Assembly: GCF_029854195.1 (NCBI RefSeq)
Contig: NZ_CP122960.1
Location: 124,001-188,000, forward strand
Direction of reading: 5' to 3'
Length of the DNA: 64,000 nucleotides
From: Amylibacter sp. IMCC11727
Lineage (GTDB): Bacteria; Pseudomonadota; Alphaproteobacteria; Rhodobacterales; Rhodobacteraceae
Both the position numbers and the translations under genes were made by a program. Each line of letters starts with the position of its first letter. The first letter of the stretch is position 1. Below the pieces are notes generated by a model, which had not been told where the DNA came from, searched no databases, and worked only from the letters and a program-made list of their open reading frames with translations. Positions 17,958 through 25,906 of the stretch are shown one piece after another.

Positions 17958-17977
17958 TGCGACAAACGGCAAGACGC
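17958..17977. promoter_or_regulatory. candidate RegA/PrrA binding site between senC and regB
   Basis: TGCGAC at 17958-17963 and GACGC at 17973-17977, nine bases apart, fit the published PrrA/RegA pattern YGCGRC-Nx-GNCGC, where half-site spacing varies. It lies between the divergent senC and regB start codons, where autoregulation would be expected. Confidence 0.4.
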
Positions 17978-18012
17978 CAAAAAGTCACAACTGTTTGAGG
18001 ATTGAACACCAC

Positions 18013-19437
18013 ATGGCCGAACCTACCAAGGCAATCTTTCCCAACACGGCCCGCAGTGAATGGGTGCGTCTGCGCACATTAATCAATTTGCGCTGGCTGG
18101 CGATTGCGGGACAATGCGTGGCCATTGCCGTTGCGTTTTATGTTTTGGATTTGGAATTGCAATTGGGATTAACGGTGGCTGCGATTGGGGCATCCGTTAT
18201 TTTCAATTTGGCGGCCACGTTTATTTTGCCTGAAAACAAGCGGTTATCACAAAGGGAAACAATGCTAACGCTGTTGTTTGATTTGGGGCAACTGGTGTTT
18301 TTGCTGTATTTGACGGGTGGGTTGAGCAACCCGTTTGCCTTGCTAATTTTGGCTCCAGTCACAATTGCAGCCACGGTTTTGCGGCTGAATGCAACGTTAT
18401 TGATTGGTGGCGTTGCCTTGGCTGCGATCAGTATCTTGCCGTTTTACAATGTGCCGTTGCATCAGAACTCTGGCGAGGTGATCGCACTTCCGGACCTATT
18501 TGTCGCAGGGTATTGGGCGGCTTTGCTGATCGGGATTCTGTTTGTGGGGGGCTATGCGCGGCGGGTGACAAATGAAACCTTTTCCATGAGTCAGGCTTTG
18601 TCTGCGACGCAAATGGCGCTGGCACGGGAGCATCAATTGACGCTTTTGGGCGGAGTTGTGGCCGCTGCCGCGCATGAAATGGGGACACCGTTGGCAACGA
18701 TTAAATTGGTGGCATCCGAACTGTCGGAAGAATTGGCCGATAATCCTGAATTGCGCGAAGATGCAGAGTTGATCACATCACAGGCGGATCGGCTGCGCGA
18801 GATTTTGCGCGACATGGGTCGGGCGGGCAAAGATGATTTGCATCTGAAACGCGCACCCCTGACTGCCATTGTGCAAGAGGCCGCAGAACCGCATGAAAAC
18901 CGCGGCATTGAGATAAAGTTTTTATACAACGGGCATACGGATATGCCGCGTTTGGACATTATTCCACTGGCGTTGCGTAACCCTGAATTTATTCACGGGG
19001 TGCGCAATTTGGTGCAAAACGCGGTGGATTTTGCGTCGTCCACCGTGTGGGTGCAAACCGTTTGGAGCGAAACATCCATTCGGGTTGTGGTGGGTGATGA
19101 TGGCGCGGGCTATCCCAGTGATTTGCTGGGCCGCATTGGCGATCCGTTTCTGAGCAAGCGCAAAGCATCTGGGACAAAAGATGTGTCGCGACCCGAGTAC
19201 GAGGGCATGGGTCTGGGCCTGTTTATTGCGAAAACGATGTTGGAGCGGACGGGGGCCGAGCTGACGTTTACCAACGGAACGCCAGATGGGTACACGTTGA
19301 ACAATCAAACAGCGGCCATGCAGGCCATGGCAGGGGCCACGGGCGCCATTGTGAACGTGCGATGGGCCCGATCAGATATCGAAGTCGATAAATCAGGTGG
19401 CGTTGGCGAAAACCAGCATATCCCCGTGCGTGGCTGA
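18013..19437 (+). CDS. regB: RegB/PrrB redox sensor histidine kinase lacking the redox Cys
   Basis: A 474-residue kinase with six membrane segments within residues 25-180. The quinone-binding heptapeptide GGLSNPF is at 102-108. The H-box AAAAHEMGTPLATIK has His221 as phospho-acceptor. ATP-binding motifs are the N-box LVQNAVDFA, the G1 loop VGDDGAGYP and GMGLGLFIA. Start is ATG 18013. In Rhodobacter RegB the redox-active Cys265 lies 40 residues after His225; here the same offset (residue 261, codon 18793-18795) is Leu in QADRLREILRDMGRAGKDDL. The only Cys in the protein is at residue 35, in the first membrane segment, so cysteine-based sensing in the cytosol is not possible and the quinone site probably dominates. 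Confidence 0.96.
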   Translation: MAEPTKAIFPNTARSEWVRLRTLINLRWLAIAGQCVAIAVAFYVLDLELQLGLTVAAIGASVIFNLAATFILPENKRLSQRETMLTLLFDLGQLVFLLYLTGGLSNPFALLILAPVTIAATVLRLNATLLIGGVALAAISILPFYNVPLHQNSGEVIALPDLFVAGYWAALLIGILFVGGYARRVTNETFSMSQALSATQMALAREHQLTLLGGVVAAAAHEMGTPLATIKLVASELSEELADNPELREDAELITSQADRLREILRDMGRAGKDDLHLKRAPLTAIVQEAAEPHENRGIEIKFLYNGHTDMPRLDIIPLALRNPEFIHGVRNLVQNAVDFASSTVWVQTVWSETSIRVVVGDDGAGYPSDLLGRIGDPFLSKRKASGTKDVSRPEYEGMGLGLFIAKTMLERTGAELTFTNGTPDGYTLNNQTAAMQAMAGATGAIVNVRWARSDIEVDKSGGVGENQHIPVRG

Positions 19438-19441
19438 TCCG

Positions 19442-19456
19442 TTAACGCGAAATTAA
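19442..19456. promoter_or_regulatory. CtrA-type box TTAA-N7-TTAA upstream of the divL-like gene
   Basis: TTAA at 19442-19445 and TTAA at 19453-19456 with exactly seven bases between. On the minus strand it reads TTAA-N7-TTAAC, the full consensus for the cell-cycle regulator CtrA. It is 5 bases after the regB stop and about 50 bases before the start codon at 19505. Confidence 0.6.
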
Positions 19457-19476
19457 TACATATTACCAAAAACTAA

Positions 19477-19502
19477 GCGCACCTTATCACATGAGGGTGC
19501 GT
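19477..19502 (+). promoter_or_regulatory. hairpin covering the ribosome site of the divL-like gene
   Basis: GCGCACC (19477-19483) pairs with GGTGCGT (19496-19502), giving seven pairs including one G-T wobble and a 12-base loop. The likely SD, GAGGG at 19493-19497, is partly inside the right arm, just before the GTG start at 19505, so folding could limit translation. Confidence 0.4.
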
Positions 19503-19504
19503 TC

Positions 19505-20689
19505 GTGGTGTTTGATACATCTGTACTAATGCTTTTGGTGTTTTTGTTCGGTTTAGGCACATGTTTGTCTTGGCTGATGCCGATGGGTGGGCACGCCAAA
19601 GATGCGCAGGTTAATTCCATTTGCGCCATTGCGCAAAATGCGCCTTTTTCCATATGGATAGAACACGAAGATAAAGTTCTTTGGCAGAATGATTTTTGCA
19701 GGACTCATTTGTCTGACCCAAAGAAACCCTTTCAAGGGCGTGTCGAATTTGTGCAATCCAACGTGCTGAAGCCAGAAATAGGAACAATTGTCTATGATTT
19801 GCAAAACGCGCGGGCGCAGGCGGCAAAAAATTATACCCTGCAATCACAAACGATTGGGTCCAAGACGGTGTTTTATGCCCTTGATGCCACAGCGTTGGTG
19901 GAAACTGATGGGGCGCTGAAACGGTTTGTGCAAACGTTGGCGTCTACATTTGCACACCTGCCGATTGGGTTGGCCGTGTTTGACAAAAAGCGCGATTTGA
20001 CCCTGTTTAATCCTGCCTTATCCACGTTGTTGGGGTTGGCTCCTGATTGGTTGGCACGACAACCGAGTATGCGGGCGTTTTTGGACCGGCTGCGCAATGA
20101 CGGGGCGATCCCAGAGCCAAAGGATTTCACCACCTTGCGTCACGAATTTGCCGAGCTGGAAAGTGGGGCGTTTACAGGGAAGTACGAGGTGGATTGGGCC
20201 TTGCCATCAGGCCACATTTACCGCGTGACGGGCCGCCCCCATCCGCAAGGGGGAGCGGCGTTGTTGTTTGAGGACATTTCGCGCACGGCCGCGCTTGAGG
20301 CAAAGTATCGTGCCGAGTTACGCCAGTTGTATTCCGCATTTGAAAATCTGTCTGGTGCAGTGGCGATTTTCGATCAGGCAGGGGAGCTGTCTTATGCCAA
20401 TGATGGGTTTGATGCGATGTGGGACTGTTCCTTGTCCACGTCCATTAGCCCCACAACCGTGAACGATGTAAGCCGCGTGTTCCAGAAGCACAGCAAACCG
20501 ACGCCAGTGTGGGGGGAGTTTCGGAATTTTGTGAATGATATCTCTGAGCGGAGCCAGTGGCAGGCGACGGTTACGCTAAAATCGGGCCAAGATATTACGA
20601 TGATTGTGTCGCCCATTTCGGATGGGTATGTATTTTGCGAATTTCAGGAAGACACACGCCAGGATGCAACGATGGAGTTGGTGAATTGA
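19505..20689 (+). CDS. DivL-like PAS-domain protein without a kinase domain
   Basis: A 394-residue protein with an N-terminal membrane segment (LMLLVFLFGLGTCLSWLM, residues 8-25) and about three PAS-like regions. These are residues 40-110, 145-265 (IGLAVFDKKRDLTLFNPALS, then ALLFEDISRTAALEA) and 275-385 (SGAVAIFDQAGELSYANDGF). It ends at MELVN, with no H-box helix or ATP-binding domain. The position directly before tsaE is, as far as I recall, the position of divL in Caulobacter, and Rhodobacter capsulatus DivL is described as a PAS protein acting on the CckA-ChpT-CtrA phosphorelay. I infer a DivL role. A CtrA-type box lies upstream. The start is GTG 19505 (a second GTG follows). Confidence 0.75.
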   Translation: MVFDTSVLMLLVFLFGLGTCLSWLMPMGGHAKDAQVNSICAIAQNAPFSIWIEHEDKVLWQNDFCRTHLSDPKKPFQGRVEFVQSNVLKPEIGTIVYDLQNARAQAAKNYTLQSQTIGSKTVFYALDATALVETDGALKRFVQTLASTFAHLPIGLAVFDKKRDLTLFNPALSTLLGLAPDWLARQPSMRAFLDRLRNDGAIPEPKDFTTLRHEFAELESGAFTGKYEVDWALPSGHIYRVTGRPHPQGGAALLFEDISRTAALEAKYRAELRQLYSAFENLSGAVAIFDQAGELSYANDGFDAMWDCSLSTSISPTTVNDVSRVFQKHSKPTPVWGEFRNFVNDISERSQWQATVTLKSGQDITMIVSPISDGYVFCEFQEDTRQDATMELVN

Positions 20690-20755
20690 ACCTTCCCCGT
20701 TGCAAAGACTGCGGGGATGGGCGTAGGAACAGGCAGTTCATTGTTTCAGGCGGCC

Positions 20756-21244
20756 ATGCAAAAATCCTTCGTTTTATCCTCGATCCACGATACCAATCAA
20801 TTGGGCCAAACGCTGGCAGACGCGGTCTCTGCGGGTGATACGATTTTGCTGTCGGGCGATGTTGGCGCGGGGAAAACGGCGCTGGCCCGGGCATGTATTT
20901 TGGCCCGTTTGCGCACCGTCGATGCGGTTGAAGATGTGCCATCGCCCACATTTACATTGGTGCAGGTTTATCCGCTGGATGATGTGCAAATTTGGCACGC
21001 GGATTTGTATCGGTTGTCATCCGTGGATGAGATTTATGAACTGGGTCTGGATCAAGCGTTGGAAGAGGACATTTGTTTGATCGAATGGCCTGAACGGTTG
21101 GGCAATTTGCGGCCTCAAAATGCACTGTCGCTGCATTTGGACACGATTGATGAGGACCGTCGTCGAGTTTCTCTTGAATGGACGGACAGCAAGTGGGACA
21201 GTGTGATCGCTCTGCTAGAGTATTTGAACACCCCGACGGAGTGA
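20756..21244 (+). CDS. tsaE: tRNA threonylcarbamoyladenosine synthesis ATPase TsaE
   Basis: A 162-residue P-loop ATPase of the YjeE/TsaE family that works with TsaB and TsaD in t6A synthesis. Visible are the Walker A SGDVGAGKTALARA, VPSPTFTLVQVY, the conserved WHADLYRLSS, and ICLIEWPERLG. Start ATG 20756 gives MQKSFVLSSIHDTNQLGQ and matches family length; an ATG at 20717 would add 13 residues of unclear origin. It is 66 bases after the divL-like stop, and amgK follows after 4 bases. Confidence 0.95.
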   Translation: MQKSFVLSSIHDTNQLGQTLADAVSAGDTILLSGDVGAGKTALARACILARLRTVDAVEDVPSPTFTLVQVYPLDDVQIWHADLYRLSSVDEIYELGLDQALEEDICLIEWPERLGNLRPQNALSLHLDTIDEDRRRVSLEWTDSKWDSVIALLEYLNTPTE

Positions 21245-21248
21245 CACC

Positions 21249-22268
21249 GTGCCAGACCGATCCAGCCTGATAACCACCTTTTTAAAAGACGCCGGATGGG
21301 CCAATGCGGAGCGCGCATTGTTGGCAGGCGACGCATCGAACCGCAGCTATGACCGTTTGCAAGATGCCACGCTGGGCCACGCCGTTTTGATGAACGCACC
21401 ACCCGAAAAGGGCGAAGACACCAAGCCGTTTGTGCAGATCACCGAGTGGCTGTTGGCAGCAGGGCTGTCTGCGCCCAAGATTTTGGCGTCGGACGCGAAG
21501 CACGGATTCTTGTTACTGGAAGATTTTGGCGATGACCTTGTTGCACGGTTGTGTGCAAATGATGCCACGCTGGAACGCCCCCTATACAAAGCCGCTGTTG
21601 ATGTTTTGATTGATCTGAAAGACGTAAAACCTGCGAAAGATGTATTACCTTATGATGGGGCAACGTATCTGCGTGAAGCACAGCTTTTGACGGATTGGTA
21701 TTTGCCAGCGGCGACGGGGCAGAACACAAGTGTTGAGATTGTTAATCAGTTTAGTCATTTGATTACAGAGGCTTGTGGAAAAATCTTGAACGAAGTTTAT
21801 GTGACGGTTTTGCGGGATTATCATTCCGAAAATCTGATTTGGCTGCCTGATCGCGCAGGGGTGCAGCGGATTGGTTTGCTGGATTATCAAGACGCGTTGG
21901 TAGGACATCCCGCCTATGATTTGGTGTCCTTGTTGGAAGACGCGAGGCGTGACACGTCACCAGCCCTGCAACGAGAGATGTTGGATCGGTATATTGCGGG
22001 CAGCGGGGTGGATTCAGCGGCGTTTGAAACAGCCTATAACATTTTGGGAGCGCAGCGAAATATCAAGATTATTGGTATTTTTACACGGTTGTGTTTGCGG
22101 GACAAAAAGAAAGATTACCTCAAATATATGCCCCGTGTTTGGGCGCATTTGCAGCGGGACTTAACCGATCCCGCATTGGCCGATTTACGCGAGTGGATCG
22201 CACAGAATGTGCCAGAGCCAAATTTGGCGATGCAATCACAAATTCGAAAGCTGATGAATGCCAATTGA
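21249..22268 (+). CDS. amgK: N-acetylmuramate/N-acetylglucosamine kinase AmgK
   Basis: A 339-residue aminoglycoside-phosphotransferase-fold sugar kinase. Catalytic blocks are LRDYHSENLIWLPD (HxD-type loop) and LLDYQDALVGHPAYDLVSLL (metal-binding D). FLLLEDFGDDLVA marks the nucleotide pocket edge. The direct neighbour murU identifies it as AmgK, which phosphorylates MurNAc at C1 in the anabolic cell-wall recycling route that bypasses de novo MurA and its fosfomycin sensitivity. The start is GTG 21249, with GGAG ten bases upstream. The 3' end overlaps murU by 11 bases. Confidence 0.9.
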   Translation: MPDRSSLITTFLKDAGWANAERALLAGDASNRSYDRLQDATLGHAVLMNAPPEKGEDTKPFVQITEWLLAAGLSAPKILASDAKHGFLLLEDFGDDLVARLCANDATLERPLYKAAVDVLIDLKDVKPAKDVLPYDGATYLREAQLLTDWYLPAATGQNTSVEIVNQFSHLITEACGKILNEVYVTVLRDYHSENLIWLPDRAGVQRIGLLDYQDALVGHPAYDLVSLLEDARRDTSPALQREMLDRYIAGSGVDSAAFETAYNILGAQRNIKIIGIFTRLCLRDKKKDYLKYMPRVWAHLQRDLTDPALADLREWIAQNVPEPNLAMQSQIRKLMNAN

Positions 22269-22947
22269 TCGCGCGATGGTGTTTGCCGCTGGATTTGGAA
22301 CGCGTATGGCGCCGTTGACAGATACCCTGCCCAAACCCCTGATCCCTGTCGCTGGCAAGCCTTTGATTGATCATGCGTTGGACCTGTTGTCGGATGTGTC
22401 GACGGTAGTGATAAACACCCATTATCGCGCAGCCCAGTTGGAGGATTATCTTGCGGATCGCAATGTGGTTTGCCTGCGCGAAGAGCCGGAGGTTTTGGAA
22501 ACGGGCGGCGGATTGAAAAATGCGTTGTCTGTACTGGGAAATGGGGCTGTTTTCACGCTGAATTCTGATGTGATCTATGCTGGGCCCAATCCTGTGGATG
22601 CGTTGCAAGCCGCGTGGGATCCAGACACGATGGATGCACTGCTGACGCTTATTCCCGTGGAAAATACAGTGGAATATTCAGGGGCTGGTGATTTCTATTT
22701 GGATGAAATGGGCCGAATTGAACGCCGTGGACGCCGTAAATCCGCGCCGTTTGTGTATGGGAGTGTGCAGATTTTGAAAACGGATTTGCTGGCGGAGGTT
22801 TCCCAAAATGCGTTTTCGTTGAACCTGATTTGGGATCAGATGATTGCAAAGGGTCGGGCCTTTGGCCTGCCTTATGAGGGGCGTTGGGTGGACGTCGGGC
22901 GGCCTGAAGGGATCAGTGTGGCGGAACGGGTTTTGGCCAATGTTTGA
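22258..22947 (+). CDS. murU: N-acetylmuramate alpha-1-phosphate uridylyltransferase MurU
   Basis: A 229-residue nucleotidyltransferase. The signature is VFAAGFGTRMAPLTDTLPKP near the N-terminus, with the product-binding blocks EEPEVLETGGGLKNAL, FTLNSDVIYAG and VDVGRPEGI. It joins UTP to MurNAc-1-phosphate from AmgK to give UDP-MurNAc. The pair with amgK in overlapping frames makes the assignment firm. An 8-base overlap with addB at its 3' end continues the tight operon. Confidence 0.92.
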   Translation: MPIDRAMVFAAGFGTRMAPLTDTLPKPLIPVAGKPLIDHALDLLSDVSTVVINTHYRAAQLEDYLADRNVVCLREEPEVLETGGGLKNALSVLGNGAVFTLNSDVIYAGPNPVDALQAAWDPDTMDALLTLIPVENTVEYSGAGDFYLDEMGRIERRGRRKSAPFVYGSVQILKTDLLAEVSQNAFSLNLIWDQMIAKGRAFGLPYEGRWVDVGRPEGISVAERVLANV

Positions 22948-25906
22948 TGCGAGCGAAAAGCCCCGTGTGTTCGCCATCCCGATTGGGTGTGATTTTTCCA
23001 AGAGCTTTGTGGCGGGTTTGACATCGCGATTAGCGGGGACGCCGCCTGAGGATTTGGCGCGGATCGAGATATTTGTGAACACGCAGCGTATGGCGCGGCG
23101 GTTAAAGGAGCTGTTAGCCGCGCAAGGGGCGGTTTTGTTGCCAAAAATTCGAGTAGTGACAGATATTGCAAACCATCCTGATCTGCCACGTGCCCTGCCC
23201 GATCCTATTTCAAAATTACGCCGCGAATTGACATTGGCGCAGGCGGTTGGCGCGTTGTTGGCAGCAGATGAAACCGTTGCACCCCAATCGGCGAAATTCG
23301 ATTTGGCAAAATCGTTGGCTGGGGTTTTGGATGAGATGCAGGGCGAAGGCATTGCGTTTGACAGACTGACGGATATCGACGTTGAAAGCCATTCTGAACA
23401 CTGGGGTCGAAGCCTGCGGTTTTTGAACATTTTGGCGCAGCATTTAAACACTGGAACGCCAACTGATCCGCAAGATCGCCAACGGGCAGCGGCAGAAGCG
23501 TTTGCGGCGAAATGGGCGATAGATCCGCCTGAGCATCCAATTTTGGTGATCGGCTCTACGGGGTCGCGTGGGGAAACGGCGTTGTTTATGCGAGCCGTTG
23601 CGGCGCTGCCAAACGGCGCAGTGGTTTTGCCTGGTTTGGATCGTGAATTGTCAGCGGAAAATTGGGATGCGTTGACGGGTGAAAATGTGCCACTGGACCA
23701 TCCGCAATCGGCGCTTGCGGTATTTTGCAAAGGGGCGGGTGTCGCGTTGGCTGATGTCGCGAATTGGAGCGATGGGATGCCTGCGAACGCTGCGCGAAAT
23801 GCGGTGATTTCACTGGCGTTGCGACCTGCGCCTTTTACCGATCAATGGCTGGATGAAGGGCCAAAGTTGATTGGCACGCTGGATGCTGCGATTGATGGGG
23901 TTTCTTTGATCGAAGCAGATACGCCCCAAACGGAAGCCCTCGCCCTTGCCTTACGATTGCGAGAGGCGGCGGAGACAGGGCAAAAGGCGGTTTTGATCAC
24001 GCCTGATCGGACGTTAACGCGGCGGGTGACCGCTACGTTACAACGGTGGAAAATCCTGCCAGATGACAGCGCGGGGCGCCCGCTGCACCTGACACCACCG
24101 GGTGTGTATTTGCGCATGATTGCGGCGGCAATGGGTGCGCCGGTGACACCGCTGGACCTGATATCTTTGTTGAAACATCCATTGACGGACAGCGCCATTG
24201 GCGAAGGGTCCAGCCGCCGATTTGCCCGCGAATATGAACGGGCGAAATTGCGCGGTGGGGCGCCGTTTGTGGATTTTCAGGCCATTAAAGATTGGGCAGA
24301 TACCTTTAAGAAAGAGCCAGAGCGCCGTGTTTGGGCGGATTGGGTTGAGGACTGTTTTGCGCCATTGGAACGCGTTGAAAAGGGCGGGCTCGACGGATTT
24401 TTAAACGCGCATTTAAAAGCAGCGGAAGCGCTGGCGCAGGGGCCGTCGCGTACCGTGCCGCACCGTTTGTGGGAATTGGAAACTGGGGAAGAAGCGCAAA
24501 AGGTTTTTGCCAAACTAGAACGCGAAGCAGACGCGGCGGGGCCGCTTTCGGTGGCGGATTATCAGGCGCTGTTTCGCACAGTTTTGGGCGCGGAAACCGT
24601 GCGCGAGGCGCGTGCATCGCATCCAAGTATTGCGATTTGGGGCACGTTGGAAGCACGGGTTGAAAGTGCGGATATTGTAATCCTTGGCGGGTTGAACGAC
24701 AGCGTTTGGCCTGGTGTGGAAAGTCCTGATCCTTGGCTTAATCGGGCCATGCGGGCGCAAATTGGCCTGCCGCCGCCTGAACGTTTGGTGGGATTGTCCG
24801 CCCATGATTTTCAGCAAGGCTGCGGTGCGGGAGAATTGGTGCTGAGCCGATCCGTGCGGGATGGGGATGCGCCAACTGTGGCGTCCCGATGGGTGGTGCG
24901 CATTCTGAACCTGATGAATGGGTTTGGGGATACGGGCAAAGCCGCGGTTAAAGCCATGAATGCGAAGGGGCAACATTGGATTGATCTGGCGCGGTTGCTG
25001 GATCGGCCAATGGAACGGGTTCCGTTGGCGGTGCGCCCTGCCCCAGTGCCACCCGCAAATGCACGGTTGGATCGCCTGTCGGTGACGCAGGTGGAGCGGC
25101 TGATCCGTGACCCTTATGCGGTTTATGCGGCCAAGATTTTGGCGCTCAAGCGGCTCGATCCATTAGGGCGCGAACCGGATGAGATGATCCGTGGGATCGC
25201 ACTGCATGCGGTTGTGGAGAAGTTTGTGAAGACCTGGCCAGAGACGTTGCCTGATGACGCGCGCACCGCGCTGTTGGATGTGGCCGAAGAGGTGTTGCGC
25301 GATGAAGTGCCCTGGCCCGCCGTGCAGCGCATTTGGCTGGCACGATTGGCGCGGATTGCAGGGTGGTTTGTGCAAGGCGAGGCGGATCGGCGCAAACGAG
25401 GCACCGTGTTAAAGCAAGAAGTGGAAGGGCAGCGGCACATTCCAGAGCTGGGCTTTACCCTGACGGCAAAGGCGGATCGGATCGATCAGGATACAAACGG
25501 TGGATTGGTGATTTATGACTATAAATCGGGATCACCCCCAAGCGCGGATGAGATCAAGTATTTCAAAAAGCAATTGCAGTTGGAGGCTGCGATTGCGGTT
25601 GCTGGTGGTTTTGACGGGGTGGAAGCAGGCGAGCCGTCGGTGCTGGAATATATTGGGCTCAGCGGTAAATCAATGAGTGCAGCAGGGGATATACAACCCG
25701 AGTCTACATCATTGGCAGAGGCCAACGCGGTCTGGGCCGAATTAACCGATTTGATTGCCGCGTATGCGGACCCAAACAAGGGTTTCCCATCCCGACCACG
25801 AATGCAAAAAATGGCGTTCGCCTATGAGTTCGATCATCTGGCCCGCAAGGGGGAGTGGGAAGAAAGTGATACGCCCAAGGATGTGCCAGTGGGGGATCGG
25901 ACATGA
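22940..25906 (+). CDS. addB: Double-strand break repair protein AddB (alphaproteobacterial type)
   Basis: A 988-residue AddB, the non-motor helicase-like and nuclease subunit of the AddAB helicase-nuclease that resects DNA ends for RecA. The N-terminal third has the inactivated helicase fold (IFVNTQRMARRLKELLAAQG, then KIRVVTDI). The middle has IVILGGLNDSVWPG. The C-terminal PD-(D/E)XK nuclease has RLSVTQVERLIRDPYAVYAA, LTAKADRIDQ and IYDYKSGSPP. The four Cys that hold an iron-sulfur cluster in Bacillus AddB are absent from this domain. The start ATG 22940 overlaps murU. It overlaps addA in an ATGA. Confidence 0.95.
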   Translation: MFDASEKPRVFAIPIGCDFSKSFVAGLTSRLAGTPPEDLARIEIFVNTQRMARRLKELLAAQGAVLLPKIRVVTDIANHPDLPRALPDPISKLRRELTLAQAVGALLAADETVAPQSAKFDLAKSLAGVLDEMQGEGIAFDRLTDIDVESHSEHWGRSLRFLNILAQHLNTGTPTDPQDRQRAAAEAFAAKWAIDPPEHPILVIGSTGSRGETALFMRAVAALPNGAVVLPGLDRELSAENWDALTGENVPLDHPQSALAVFCKGAGVALADVANWSDGMPANAARNAVISLALRPAPFTDQWLDEGPKLIGTLDAAIDGVSLIEADTPQTEALALALRLREAAETGQKAVLITPDRTLTRRVTATLQRWKILPDDSAGRPLHLTPPGVYLRMIAAAMGAPVTPLDLISLLKHPLTDSAIGEGSSRRFAREYERAKLRGGAPFVDFQAIKDWADTFKKEPERRVWADWVEDCFAPLERVEKGGLDGFLNAHLKAAEALAQGPSRTVPHRLWELETGEEAQKVFAKLEREADAAGPLSVADYQALFRTVLGAETVREARASHPSIAIWGTLEARVESADIVILGGLNDSVWPGVESPDPWLNRAMRAQIGLPPPERLVGLSAHDFQQGCGAGELVLSRSVRDGDAPTVASRWVVRILNLMNGFGDTGKAAVKAMNAKGQHWIDLARLLDRPMERVPLAVRPAPVPPANARLDRLSVTQVERLIRDPYAVYAAKILALKRLDPLGREPDEMIRGIALHAVVEKFVKTWPETLPDDARTALLDVAEEVLRDEVPWPAVQRIWLARLARIAGWFVQGEADRRKRGTVLKQEVEGQRHIPELGFTLTAKADRIDQDTNGGLVIYDYKSGSPPSADEIKYFKKQLQLEAAIAVAGGFDGVEAGEPSVLEYIGLSGKSMSAAGDIQPESTSLAEANAVWAELTDLIAAYADPNKGFPSRPRMQKMAFAYEFDHLARKGEWEESDTPKDVPVGDRT

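Noticed and set aside
22678..23730. 350-codon minus-strand frame over the murU-addB junction
   Set aside because: Antisense shadow of two recognised enzymes in an operon; composition is Asn/Ser/Arg-rich and low in complexity.
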